64,000 bases of DNA from Odobenus rosmarus divergens (GCF_000321225.1 NW_004450664.1:1749491-1813490); one strand, 5' to 3'. Counted from the stretch's first letter, positions 10,385 to 22,384 are shown. Program-made: numbers and translations. The notes: generated by a model not told the origin, from the letters alone.

Positions 10385-10945
10385 TCTAAATACAATGTGG
10401 AAGATGAACTCAGATTTTTGAGTCAATAATTTTCTTCCCTTTGCATTCAGGCCAGGAATGACTGAAATCAGCCCAGACCAAGAAATTTAAAATAGGACTT
10501 ATCTTTGGGAATATAGTGACTCTAGTCGCCAAAGCTCATTTTCCTACTTTGGGATCCAACTCCAGATTCTTTGCCAACCCTGTTGCCCCAGGGGAGGCTC
10601 ATCAATTGAGTGTTTGTTGGCAAGGTCCATCGAGAACTGCTGTTGTCAACAGTGGGCCACTCGATAGTCTAAGGAACAATTTAATAGCTCGTAGTCCTCT
10701 CTTTACTCAGCCTATTTCTTTATTCTTAGTCCTTGCATTATCTTAGAAATGTAGAAAAAATGGGGTTGAAAAAAGAGAAAGGAGATAAAAGTAACTGGAG
10801 GGTGTATGGTACACTTCCCAGGGACTCATTATTCTTTCATTTTACCCAATTTTTAGCAGTTCCTTTAAACATTAATTCCCCATCAGGCTTCTTGATGTTA
10901 AGGTGGATTCTTCGATTGAAGTTCATCTTCCACAATGTATTTAGA
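10385..10945. repeat. 26-bp inverted repeat pair around 509 bp
   Basis: Left arm 10385-10410 and right arm 10920-10945 are reverse complements at 25 of 26 positions (core TGTGGAAGATGAACT). Homology does not extend into the spacer. The spacer holds no frame or family that I recognise. It could be the termini of an unrecognised element or two short inverted repeat fragments. Confidence 0.8.
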
Positions 10946-13321
10946 TGTTATTTGTGAAGAGATGAAGGACACATAATTCCTAATAATATTAGAAATGGTG
11001 CATTATAATTGTACAGCTTTGTACCTCAGAAAGCACGTTTGTCAATCTTATTTCAATACATGCTTTAATCCTTCTGGTACCTTAGGGAAGGCTTTCTATC
11101 ATCAACCCTTAACATTTAGGAGCGACTTTTTTTCCCCCCAGAACCCTTCTCTTTAGAACCAATGTGTATTGTCTCCCTCATAAGATGGAATACAATGGAA
11201 TTTGAAATGTTCAAGGAATAACTTAAGACAGGGTAGGCAGAGAACAACAGAGCTCGATGGGGAGGAAGAAGCTAGATCCCAAGCTAGATCCCAAGGCTTG
11301 AGAGTCCTCCTGCCTATGACCACTCAGCATCTCAACCTGTCCCAGCCACCGTCTATTCTTTGGCGTGTCCTGGGTCACCAATCACCTGTGATAGTGGACA
11401 CGGAAAGAATTGAATTTTCAAGGGTCTGTTGTGGAGATAGCAAACAGGGAGCTTCTTGTTGGCATTTTCCCACTCCAGACCATTGGCAGATATCTCTGAT
11501 AGTCTGTGGGAATCCCTCCCTCTCATCTCTGGACTTGGCTTCCAGACCCTTCCTCACCACAGTGCTCCAGGTAGCCACCAACCACTCAGAAGCCTTGTGA
11601 GACATGATCTGCCTTTGCCACTTGGGTCTTATATTATTATTCCACCACTCTAAAGTATTAGGAAGGATTCTATATGATTTACTCAGTCTCGGAGAACTGC
11701 AGAATATCAGAATGGGAAGGGGTCTTAGAGATTGAGGGCAACTTTTTACTGAATAGGTAGGGTACTCTGAGCAGTGGTGTGCATCACTGGAAGAGATCTG
11801 TGGCGTCAACCAGAACCTAGATTCTCCTGCCCAGTGATGCACTAACATTGTTAATAAACTTTCCAAAGAAGAGGGGGAGAATCCCTTTGTTCTCCCTATT
11901 CTGAGTTAATGATAACATTACAAGATACCTGAGTCAGTAGGAACAGAATGCACCTGGTCCAGCTTCCCATCCATGGTAGGAGGAAGACCATCTAGATACT
12001 TACCACCTGAATTCTTCCAGTGACAGAGCTCTTTGCCAAGAACCCTTTCCATCTGGGTTCAAGATGAATTAAAATCTTTTACCCTAGAGCTCTCAGCCAT
12101 TGGCCCTAGTCTTTCCCTCTAAATGAGCCCTACAAAGTGATGAATGTATTATCTTTCCGAAGGGGATAGAGATTTAGCTTAGTGAAGTGCATCTATCTCA
12201 AGCTTGCTCTTAAAAAGTCAGTCTAATGGGGACCACTTTGAGCACAATGTTGGGTGGAGGGGAGACGCTTTCAGGCAGATGGACATTCTCTGGGGAGCCT
12301 TCAAATAGCTCCAGCTAGACACCTGCTTTCTCCTTCACACACAAGGTCAGACCTGATGTTCCCAAGGAGCAGGATGGAGTCGGGTGCCTGCAGGCAGGGG
12401 AGCCCCAGACCAGGCCATCGTCACATAGGCTCTCGGGAGGTTCTCTGGCTCTTGTCTGGATAGGTCATCTCATAAGTATTTTCTGAGGGTTAAAATGGCT
12501 CCCTCTAGGTATGTGAGCCTCTCCCTGTGTGTCATCTTGACTGATAGTAATTTTTTCCACAATGTAAGCCATTTTGACATGAAGAGTGTGCTTTTCTAAG
12601 GCACTTTTGTACTGATCGTTTGCCATCAGACTTTGACAAAGCTACATATTATCGGAAATACCAAAGGAGCGCTCCACTCTCCGCTATAACTCAGGAAGCA
12701 TATTAGGCCCTGAAATTCTAATACCTCATTTTCATGACAAACGATGCAACAAGAGCCCAAAATGGTTGCCATGAATCTCTGTTCCTGACTGCAGTTGCCC
12801 TGGGAGAAGGAAAGTGCTGAGCACTTAACCTCTTTGTTCTGGCACGAGGCTACACGAGGTGCCCGGCGAACGCTGACCACAAGTTAGGGCTGCCATTTGT
12901 GGGGCTCTGGGCCCTGAATAACTCTGAGTAGACATGATTCTAAAGCATAAGGACATAGCAAGAAACTAGGATTATAATCGTTACACTTGACATTGCCCTG
13001 ACCACTGAGGCCTTGGCCAAGGGGTGACTGACAGCCACAGGAGTGAAAACATCCCACTGAAGGGGACACATTAATCACAGGACAAGTTAGCTCTCCAGGA
13101 GCTCTGCAAGAGTATCCGAGTATCCCAACACTGTGTAAGCCTTCATTCCACTCACTTGCTATGCAAATGGGGCCAAGATTCAGTGTTTGTATCAACTTGG
13201 GAGTCCCGCTACACTCAGCCTTAGTTATGGCAGTTTTCACAATGGAACAGAATTAGAAGTAGAAAACAGGTTCACTTGACCTCATTTAGGGGACTCTAGC
13301 AATTAACATATAAGGGGCTTA
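10946..13321. other. Unassigned 2.4-kb stretch
   Basis: No exon, RNA gene or clear repeat family was recognised. A perfect 12-bp tandem duplication (AAGCTAGATCCC twice) lies at 11269-11292. Open frames on both strands here are short and match nothing known. Confidence 0.35.
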
Positions 13322-13866
13322 TGTTAGTTAGGGTCCTCCGGAGAACTGGAACCAGTAGGATGTAGGTGTGTGTGTGTTTGCATGTGTGTGTATATGTGTA
13401 AAACAAGCAGTTGGCTTGAGTGACTTTGGAGGCTGACAAGTCTCATGGTCTGTGGCCAAACAAGCTGGGGACACAAGAGAGCCAATGGAGCAGCTCCAGT
13501 TTGAGTCTGAAGGCCTGAGGGCGGTGGAGTTAATGGCACAGTTCAGGTTGAAGGCCAGCAAGCTGGAGACCCAGTTAGAACTGATGTTTTAGCTCCAGTC
13601 CAAAGGCAGGAGAGAGACCGATGTTCCTGCTCGAAGGCAGTCAGATGGAAGGAACGATCTTATACTCACCCTTTTTGTCACATTCAGACTTTCCCTTGAC
13701 TGGATAAGGCCCATCCACATTAGGAAGAGCAATCTGCTTTCCTTATTTGATTCCAATGCTAATCCAGTCCAGAAACACCCTCACAGAGACACCCCGAATC
13801 ATGTCTGACCCATTGTCTGGGTACCCCATGGCCCAGTCAAATTGATACATAAAATTAACCATCACA
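13322..13866 (-). mobile_element. MLT2-type ERV-L LTR, full length; 3' LTR of a decayed provirus
   Basis: On the minus strand it starts TGTGATGGTTAATTTTATG at 13866 and ends near 13322 (TCCGGAGGACCCTAACTAACA-type end). Between are the MLT2 landmarks: GACTGGGCCATGGGGTACCC, GTGAGGGTGTTTCTGGACTGG, AATGTGGATGGGCC. A short TG/TA-rich run lies at 13366-13400. Pol-derived sequence on the same strand lies upstream (15.0-16.2 kb), so this is best read as the provirus's 3' LTR. No target-site duplication is visible. Confidence 0.88.
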
Positions 13867-14167
13867 AGTCTACCCATTGCCACTTGGCATCCAAACATCT
13901 CCTGAAGCCATACTTAATGTCCACATGAGGACAATGGCAAGGTTGTAACTCTGCCTGACATGATGCCCGTCCTGAGTGTAAGTGACAGCACACTGACTTG
14001 GGACTCCAGAAGAGGGGGTGAAAACCCCTAGTGATGCTCACTCTTCTTGATTTCCCGTTACAAACACTAGGATGTAACATTAACACTTAAATACTATGAA
14101 ATAAGGTCAATACATCTTATGTTACACGACAAGGGAGTAACAGAGGGAAGACGAGGATATTCGCTTA
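13867..14167 (-). mobile_element. Probable ERV-L internal 3' sequence between pol and LTR
   Basis: Assigned by position between the LTR and the pol remnant. It has no intact frame and no diagnostic motif that I can name; the interval was later invaded by the minisatellite to the right. Confidence 0.4.
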
Positions 14168-14985
14168 GTATGTATGTATACACACTGCACACGCACACGA
14201 AGAGTATGTATGTATACACACGTGCGCACGCACGCGTAGAGTATGTATACACACGTGCACACGCACGCGTAGAGTATGTATGTATACACACTGCACACGC
14301 ACGCGTAGAGTATGTATGTATACACACATGCACACGCACACAGAGTATGTATGTATACACACTGCGCACGCACGCGTAGAGTATGTATACACACGTGCAC
14401 ACGCACGCGTAGAGTTATGTATACACACTGCACACGCACGCGTAGAGTATGTATGTATACACACATGCACACGCACACAGAGTATGTATGTATACACACT
14501 GCACACGCACACAGAGTATGTATGTATACACACACACGCACGCACGCGTAGATTATGTATGTATACACACTGCACACGCACACAGAGTATGTATGTATAC
14601 ACACACACGCATGCACGCATAGAGTATGTATGTATACACACTGCGCACGCACGCATAGAGTATGTATGTATACACATGCGCACGCACGCGTAGAGTATGT
14701 ATGTATACACACACGCGCACGCACACAGAGTATGTATGTATACACACACACGCATGCATGCATAGAGTATGTATGTATGCACACTGTGTACACACGCGTA
14801 GAGTATGTATGTATACACACACGCACGCACGTGTAGAGTATGTATGTATACACACTGCATACGCACACAGAGTATGTATGTATACACACACGTGCACGCA
14901 CGCGTAGAGTATGTATATATACACACTGTGCACGCACGCGTAGAGTATGTATGTATACACACACACGCACGCACACGTAGATACA
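14168..14985. repeat. Minisatellite, ~35-bp unit, ~23 copies, alternating purine-pyrimidine
   Basis: Units begin GTATGTATGTATACACAC and end GCACGCACGCGTAGA or GCACACGCACACAGA. Unit starts are seen at about 14168, 14205, 14240, 14274, 14309, 14345 and so on to 14945; the mean spacing is about 35 bp, with lengths varying from 33 to 39. Almost every step alternates purine and pyrimidine (TA, CA, CG), a pattern that favours Z-DNA. Long open frames on both strands (the longest is 284 codons, 14122-14976 minus) are by-products of the repeat and not genes. Confidence 0.95.
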
Positions 14986-14997
14986 TGCCTAACGAAC

Positions 14998-16240
14998 TCA
15001 GGTGGAAATGATCAGGGCAATTACAGTCCTCATTTCTGTAACTGGTTCCCTGGCCATAGCTGGATCCCCTTTGCCCTTAGCAAGCAACTGGTTGTGGTTC
15101 TCTGCCTGTGGGGTGATCCAGACTTCCATTCCTGAAGAGTCTGGGCGATTAGTAGTCCTGCCTGGTTGGGTGTGTAGTTTTCCATTGGCTTTAATCACAG
15201 GGCATGGTAATCCTGAGACACGCTGGGGGTTCTCCTATATTCCAGACACACTCTTCCTCCCCTCCACTATGGGGGAGCAGCCCAGTCTCCCCTTGGTGGC
15301 AGGATCAGTCACCCCCGACAGCACAGGGACTCCCTTACTTGCCAGTTGATTCAGAAGCATGAGGACCCCGAAGTGGCTGGTGGCAGCCTGAGCTTCTAGT
15401 TCATCTGAGTCATTGTGGAAGCACTCCTCTCCTTGGAGCTAGAACCTCCAGGCCAGGAGAGCATAAGGTCACGGGAACAGGAAGCAAACATTTTGCTAGT
15501 GGTCATTGGTGTAATAGTGAGTGCGACCACTCCCCTTTCTACCGCTTGATTGTTGGGTCTGTGAATCCTGGCCCTGGAGCAACAGTACCATATAACGAAC
15601 AGTGACTCAGAGCACGTACAGCCCTCTGGAGAACCTATCCCCAGCCCTGCGAGACATTGCCACCAGCTGGCATTGTCACTGAGTCTTCAGAAGGACATTC
15701 TGCCCTTCGATCAAGCCAGTTGCTTCAGGAGGGAGGGGAACACATATGGCCAGTGAATTCCAAGAGCCTGGGCCTATTATAGCTCTTCTTTTGCTGTGAA
15801 GTGCGTTTCTTGATCAGGAGCAATGCTGTGTGGAATGCCGTCTTCGTAGATACGGCATTCCAGAAGTCCACAGATGGTAGTTTTGGCAGAAGTATTGCAT
15901 TCGGGGGAGGAGAATCTGTATCTGTAGTGTCTGTTCTAGTAAGGACAAAATGCTGCCTCTTCCATGATGGAAGTGGCCCGATGCAATCGACCTGCTGCCA
16001 GCTGATGATCACACTGGGGAACGGTGCCATGTTGGACACACAGTGGTGGCCATCGCCAGGCCAGGCTTGGTGAGTGGAGGTCCATGTTGCTGAGCCCGTG
16101 TATAACCTCCATCCCTGCCATCGTGGCCACTTTGTTCATGAGCCCATTGCATAGAGACGGGGGTGGCTGGGGAAAGAGGCTGAGGTATCCACGAGACAGA
16201 TCATCTAACCACTTGGTTGTTAAAATCCTTCTCTGCCCCC
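14998..16240 (-). pseudogene. ERV-L pol remnant (integrase core and downstream C-terminal region)
   Basis: Minus-strand translation of 15725-16039 gives VDCIGPLPSWK, the conserved start of the retroviral integrase core; its Asp (codon 15986-15988) aligns with the first residue of the D,D-35-E triad. About 58 codons downstream, in a different frame, DQ-T-HFTAKE-like residues keep the second Asp (codon 15813-15815), so at least one frameshift separates them. The open segment at 14998-15198 resembles the pol C-terminal region, where ERV-L elements carry a dUTPase. From 16040 to about 16240 the match to ERV-L pol upstream of integrase continues. gag and the 5' LTR are missing. Together with the MLT2 LTR at 13322-13866 this is one minus-strand provirus relic. 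Non-functional. Confidence 0.85.
15831..15862. repeat. Perfect 11-bp hairpin inside the ERV-L integrase remnant
   Basis: TGGAATGCCGT (15831-15841) and ACGGCATTCCA (15852-15862) are exact reverse complements around a 10-base loop. Confidence 0.9.
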
Positions 16241-16844
16241 TTCACCCACAATCTTGCCTCAGTCCTGATCTCTCTCTCCTGAGCCCTGGTAACCAGCCCT
16301 GATGCCCAGCCTGCCCCCGGGTGGGGTCCTCCTCAACAGCCTCACCCCCCCCACCTTCAGCCCGCAGTGAGGTCAGCCCTTGTCCCAGGAGAAGTGGGGG
16401 CAGCCTTGTCTGCTAACGTGTTCAGGTGGCTTCTGCACCCTCAACCCACCTCGTGGTGTGTATTTGCTTTTCTCCTGGTATTGAAGGAGCACGTTCAGAA
16501 AGGAGGCCATGTGAATCAATTGGGGTGGACAGAAAACACATCCCTTATTTCCCAGCTCCATTCTGCAGCTTAGCTGAGCTTATTTGATTTGATTAAAGGA
16601 TTTTATGTCTGGCTTGTTGGAGAGATAGGGATTAAGCATTAAGGAGCTTTTCTTTTCCTGGGCTCTCTGAACTTATCACCAGAGGATAGCCATGTTCTGG
16701 CTTCTTGGCTGCTTTTCTTAAAATGCCAGATTCTTTTCCTTCATTTGTATTAATGAGATCAGTCAAAAATGATTAAGCCTCGTACAGTTTTGCTACCTGC
16801 AAGTTATTAGATATAAAAGGCAGGAGTTCAGAAAGAATCCCAGT
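16241..16844. other. Unassigned sequence
   Basis: Pyrimidine-rich 16225-16360, otherwise unremarkable. No exon or repeat family was recognised. Confidence 0.35.
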
Positions 16845-16975
16845 CGCAAGCATCATTTTACAGGTATGAGAATCAGAGAGGTTAACTGACTTGCTTGAGG
16901 TCACACAGCAAGTTCCAGGCAGAACGGTGAATAGAACCCAGGTCTCTTGCCCCCCCGAATTAGCACTGTTCTGTA
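16845..16975 (-). mobile_element. MIR SINE, reverse
   Basis: TTTTACAGGTATGAGAATCAGAGAGG, then ACTTGCTTGAGGTCACACAGCAAG and GAATAGAACCCAGGTCTC form the reverse complement of the MIR core. Confidence 0.85.
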
Positions 16976-19900
16976 TCCCCTCTTGGCCTTGGAAATGGAG
17001 ACTGACCCTCAAAGGGAAGAGATGGAAGTAACAAAGGGGGGAGTTCTTTCCCTGTGTCCGTGCCTACTCAGGCTCTCTGCTCCATCTCTGAGAGACAAGA
17101 GCCGTAAGCAGCCCTGACATTTTACTAGAGAATACCCAGGGAGTGGTGTGCCAAGGAAAGTTACAGGATCATGGAACCGGAGAGAAGGGAAAAGGGCAAC
17201 AAGAAAATGTGACAGGCAAAGTGGTCCTTGGTGATCAATCCTCCAGGCAATGCCGAGTCGGTGTTCTGTATTTATGGCCACCATAAACCCAGGACGGGCT
17301 GGTGAGACTGTCTGCATGGGGGGCGGCCTCTGCTGGGCTCACGGAGGAGAAGAGACAGAGGACTCCCAGAGTCTCCGAGCTGAAAGGGATAGAAGGCCCG
17401 ATCGGCAAACCTCACGGCAGCTGCGAATCAAAGCCAGGACTAGAATGGGGGTCCTGACTCCTTCTCTGCACCCTTTCTCAAGGCCCTGGCTCTGTCACAA
17501 GCCAAGTGTCCATCTACACTGAGGCAGGTGTTAGTGGCCTGGGGTACTTGGGATTTTAGGAGAGGCCATATGTGTTGGGCTTATTTCTTGAGAAGGTACT
17601 AATTTTCCTCCATTTATATTTGTTTGCAGATCATGGCCATAGGGCACTGACATCAATAGACACTGTTTAATGGGAAGCAGGGTTGACTCTTGGCTGTTGG
17701 AGGTGAGCCTGGGCACACCTGTTGACGGGATGCAGGGGATGGGAAGCATTCTAGCAGGCAGGCAAAGTGCAGTACTCAGGGACGAAGAACCTCCATGGTA
17801 GGGTAGTATGGGCAAATCCCTGGGAAGAATGGGGTGTCCCCTGGGCAGAAGGATCAGGGACTGTTTGGAGATATAGGCATGTGTCAGTGGGTTTCAGGAG
17901 TGTCTGAGAGGCAGCAGGATGCCAGGCGCAGGATGGGGCTCAGGAGGTGTGGGGAAGCATGGGGTGAGGTGTGAGAACCCAGACTCTGTGCAGGAGTTGG
18001 AGGCAGGTGCCGGGACCAGGCATGGTGGTCATGGTCAGTCAGCAGAACGGAGGTCTTTCTGTGCATCACCGGGAGACAGGAGGGTGCTGGCTCTAACCAG
18101 GGCTCCTGCTCCCAGGCCGTGTCTTGTCCCCAAGCCTGACAGCCTCTACTCTGGGCCTGGGTGTCTTGTCCGGTGGTCTTCTGCCCCAGCTCTCCTTCTA
18201 GGAGCTCTGCCGGGCTACACTCAGTCTCCTCCAGGCATTTACTCACTCAGCACAGTTCCTGAGTGTGTGTTATCGGGGTACAAAGAGCAGGATTGACCAG
18301 AAGTGACTCTGGGGTGCAGTTGGTCCATCAGGAGTCATCGGTGCTCAACAAGTCTTGGTGAATTGAATTGAGCTCCCCAGAACACGAGCCCTGCCATATC
18401 CATGACTGACCAGTTGTGGGCACAAATGCCTAGACCTCAAAAGCTTAGCCACCTATGATTTCTGACATACACTGCCCGAGGCAAGCAGGGTCAGAGGACC
18501 CCTCTCTCGCTAGCAAGTAGGTGCTGGAATTTTCCTTACTCTCTTGGGTCCATTATCCAGTCTGCCTGGGTGATATGTTGGCTGGAGTCCATGCAGACGA
18601 TTTGAAATAGCACTAAAAGTTCATCTACATAACCTCAAAATGTTGGCATTCATCAAAATACTCTGATTCTATGTCCTGTTCATCAGATTGGACCCTTGTA
18701 CATGCCCCTTGTCTTGACTGGGCCTGAATTTCCCATTCCTTTTAGCACCCTGGACATCTGGCCACTGTGTGTGGTGTGGGGGAGAGGACCAGTCCTACAA
18801 CCACAGAGCTGCCCCCACACTTCCATGGCTTTCTCCTTTGTTCATTTGCCCACACGCCTAGCATTACTTCATGCACTGGGGCAGAAGCTTCAAGGGATGC
18901 CACAGGTTACAAATAATGAACATCCAACTCAAACTCATTTAAATAATTTATTTGCTTTATTGAGCCATGTGACTGGGGGGGGGAACCAGAAGCAGATTGG
19001 ATTTTAGGTATGGTTCAGTGAGATTTCTGTGTCCTTCTCTGTGATTGTCTCAGCTTTGCTCCTTCCAAGTTCTGTTCTGTCCTGTCCTTGGATTGGCTTG
19101 TCCCATGGATACAAAGTGGCTGCCAGCAGCAATTAGGGCAACATGCTTCCTTAGGCATGTTCAGCCAGAGAGGGTGTAGCTTCCCAAACTTGTCGCAAAA
19201 AATCCCGACCTGCACTCAGATGGGAGCACACCTGTATGGATGGCAGTGGTAGGGAGATGCTGTGTGCCAATACTCCAGACCTGAGTTAGGTGCTCAGTAC
19301 TCTGGCAGGCGGATGCCACTCACTGATTAGGAGGCCCCTGCCTGGAGCTGGACGGACACCCAGACAGCATGGCAGAGGAACGGCGGGAGAGCCTGGGAGG
19401 CGAGTTGGAAGGCACTCATGGCTTCTACTAGACAAGGATAGGGAACTGGAGCGTAAGGAACAGGTAGGATTTGGAAATCTCAAATTATACAACAGTCTTA
19501 GACCCACCTGCCTGGTTTAGCAAGAACCCAAGGGAAGGCAAATTTCCACCAAATCTGTATTGCTCTAATGTTGTTCAGGCAGTGCATAACCGTAAGCAGA
19601 TCGGAGCTGAATGACAAGTGAAGGCTGAGCAGGTGGGGAAAGAAGTAGGAGGAAACTCATGACAAATTGGCTGGCTCTTGGGCTGAACCAACCCCACGCT
19701 TCCCCCCCACCCCCCGGAACATTATTTTGATTGGCCAATTACATGCTATAAGATCAGATTGAATTCCATGAAGAAACACTTGGATGGAAATAATTGTAGG
19801 TAGAGTCATTTTATTAGTATTCCTAAAGACCTCTGATGAGGAATAATGATGGTAAATCATTAATACATATTCTCAGCTGCTTTAAAAATTAAATCTGTTC

Positions 19901-20255
19901 CACAATGTGTTTTACCATTTTATAGCCATTATACAGAGCCCTTTGGGATAGTCTCATAAAAGGCTTTCCATAAATTTGATCTGTCCTTGTATTGCATTAC
20001 ATTTTACAGCAATAATCTGGCATTTTAAAAAGCTCCAAGGCATCATCTCTTTCAGAAGCAGCAATGAAGGAAAGTGCCGGAGAATGGGAAATAGCAAGTT
20101 CTGGGGATGGAGTGGCCATCCTTTTTCAGGGAGGTGCAAAGAAAGGGGTCAGATGTGATCAGTGTCTTTTGGAGAGATTTATTCCACTATTCCCAGAGGA
20201 TTCCTGTTCAACTTTACTGAGTATGTCTCTTCCTTAACTGTCCTCCCCGCCCCGC
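16976..20255. other. Unassigned 3.3-kb stretch
   Basis: No exon, RNA gene or firm repeat call. 18340-18375 (GTGCTCAACAAGTCTTGGTGAATTGAAT) looks like an L2-type 3' end, but it is too short to call. 19735-20030 is AT-rich and unique-looking, a weak conserved-element candidate. Confidence 0.3.
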
Positions 20256-20280
20256 AAAAAAAAAAAAAAAAAAAAAAAAA
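20256..20280 (+). repeat. A25 homopolymer
   Basis: Twenty-five uninterrupted A after a C/T-rich stretch. No SINE body or spliced-gene copy is recognisable upstream. Confidence 0.95.
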
Positions 20281-20875
20281 TCCAGGCAGGGATCACCCCT
20301 GTAGGAAATTCTATAGTGTGGACCACTTTTGGCTCGTGGCAGTGGGGCCCGGGGGATTAGGTGCAGAGCCTGGCCCAGGAGGTGGAAGGAAGCAACTCAC
20401 CCTCTGGGTTTCCTCCTCCTGCTGTTTACGCTCTGTTTCCATAGTGACATAGCCACCATGATGCTTAGCAAGCCTCTCCAGGCATTTGAGAATTTGGATA
20501 CAAAATTTGCAGAGGATTCATGAAAGGAAGGCAAGGGATCTCATAGTCTGTGGGAGTGCTGTAGTTTTTCAATTATCTAGGACTGTTTTAATTTGAGGTT
20601 GGAAAACCTACAAGGTGTGCATTTCCTGGTATTGAGGTCAAGTGCATTATGAGTCTCTGAACTGAAGGGCCCTGATGCCATCACCTAGGATATTGGAATT
20701 AAAGTAATTTGAATTTGGAGTTGATTTATAGATCAGTTCTTGGGGCCACGGTTGCTGCAGAAGGAACTGAGGTGTTACCCAGAGACCTGAGCTAACAGTC
20801 CTCTAGCTGAAGCAAATAGAAAAATGAATTAAAGGAAACGGGAGCCGGAAGGGATTTGGGGGAGGGGAGGTTCAT
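20281..20875. other. Unassigned sequence
   Basis: No repeat family or exon was recognised. Confidence 0.3.
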
Positions 20876-20886
20876 TTCAGGAATTT

Positions 20887-22161
20887 AATTTAATTTAATT
20901 TAATTTGTTATGTTATGTTAGTCACCATACAATACATCATTAGTTTTCGATGTAGTGTTCCATGATTCATTGTTTGCATATAACACCCAGGGCTCCATGC
21001 AGTACGTGTCCTCCTTAATACCCATCACCGGGCTAACCCATCCCCCCAGCCCCCTCCCCTCTAAAACCCTCAGTTTGTTTCTCAGAGTCCATAGTCTCTC
21101 ATGGTTCATCTCTCCCTCCGATTTCCCCCCCTTCATTTTTCCCTTCCTTCTCCTAATGTCCTCCATGCTATTCCTTATGTTCCACAGATGAGTGAAACCA
21201 TATGATAATTGTCTTTCTCTGCTTGACTTATTTCACTTAACATAATCTCCTCCAGTCCCATCCATGTTGATGTAAAAGTTGGGTATTCATCCTTTCTGAT
21301 GGCTGAGTAATATTCCATTGTATATATGGACCACATCTTCTTTATCCATTCATCTGTTGAAGGGCATCTCAGCTCTTTCCACATTGGCTATTGCAGACAT
21401 TGCTGCTATGAATATTGGGGTGCATATGGCCCTTCTTTTCACTACATCTGTATCTTTGGGGTAAATATCCAGGAGTGCAATTTTTGGGTCATAGGGTAGC
21501 TCTATTTTTAATTCTTTTGAGGCACCTCCACACTGTTTTCCAAAGTGACTGTACCAACTTGCATTCCCACCAACAGTGTAAGAGGGTTCCCCTTTCTCCA
21601 CAACCTCTCCAACATTTGTTGTTTCCTGCCTTGTTAATTTTTGCCATTCTAACTGGTGTAAGGTGGTATCTCAATGTGGTTTTGATTTGAATTTCCCTGA
21701 TGGCTAGTGATGTTGAACATTTTTTCATGTGTCTGTTAGCCATTTGTATGTCTTCTTTGGAGAAGTGTCTGTTCATGTCTTCTGCCCATTTTTTGACTTG
21801 ATTATTTGTTTTTTGGGTGTTGAGTTTGAGAAGTTCTTTATATATCTTGGATACCAGCCCTTTACCTGTAGTGTCATTTGCAACTATCTTCTCCCATTCT
21901 GTGGGTTGCCTCTTTGTTTTGTTGACTATTTCCTTTGCTGTGCAGAAGCTTTTTATCTTGATGAAGTCCCAAAAGTTCATTTTTGCTTTTGTTTCACTAC
22001 CCTTTGGAGATGTATCTTGAAAGAAGTTGCTGTGGCCAAAGTCAAAGAGGTTACTGCCTATGTTCTCCTCTAGGATTTTGATGGATTCCTGTCTCGCATT
22101 GAGGTCTTTCACCCATTTTGAGTTTATCTTTGTGTGTGGTGTTAGAGAATGGTCAGCTATA
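20887..22161 (-). mobile_element. 5'-truncated carnivoran L1, ~1.28 kb
   Basis: Minus-strand L1 with its A-rich end on the left (TTTAATTTAATTTAATT pattern), a 3' UTR at 20900-21175 (CACCATACAATACATCATTAG, TAATACCCATCACCGGGCTAACCC), and ORF2 C-terminal coding at 21175-22161. Flanking 11-bp direct repeats TTCAGGAATTT at 20876-20886 and 22162-22172 are the target-site duplication and fix both ends. It is a typical dead-on-arrival copy. Confidence 0.95.
21175..22161 (-). pseudogene. L1 ORF2p C-terminal fragment, frameshifted
   Basis: Translation gives the conserved L1 ORF2p tail, including [19 protein letters not shown], the Cys-rich block [18 protein letters not shown], and then in other frames [20 protein letters not shown] and the final residues. 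The reading shifts frame between about 21600 and 21380 at least twice, so it is not functional. Reverse-transcriptase and endonuclease domains are absent because of 5' truncation. Confidence 0.95.
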
Positions 22162-22384
22162 TTCAGGAATTTTAAATGCTTCATGGGAACAGGGCTTTAC
22201 AATGCAGACTGTCCCTCTGTCCAAGGTTATGGGTGGCAGCAAAGGATGGGTCGAGGGGTCTTCTATCTGTCTATCTGTCATGCATTGCTTGGACTATATC
22301 GCTGGGAGGTGAGCTCGATGGGGCGACATGACTATTGTGGTCAGTACCATTGCTTATCAATATCCAGCACTCTCCCCTTGACCT

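Noticed and set aside
14122..14976. 284-codon minus-strand open frame as a protein gene
   Set aside because: It lies wholly in the ~35-bp minisatellite; the translation is a low-complexity repeat, and other frames on both strands are also open.
14168..14985. CRISPR-like array (regular ~35-bp period)
   Set aside because: The repeats are contiguous with no unique spacers and sit inside a mammalian provirus; it is a minisatellite.
20256..20280. A25 run as the tail of a processed pseudogene
   Set aside because: No gene-like or SINE-like body upstream and no flanking duplication.
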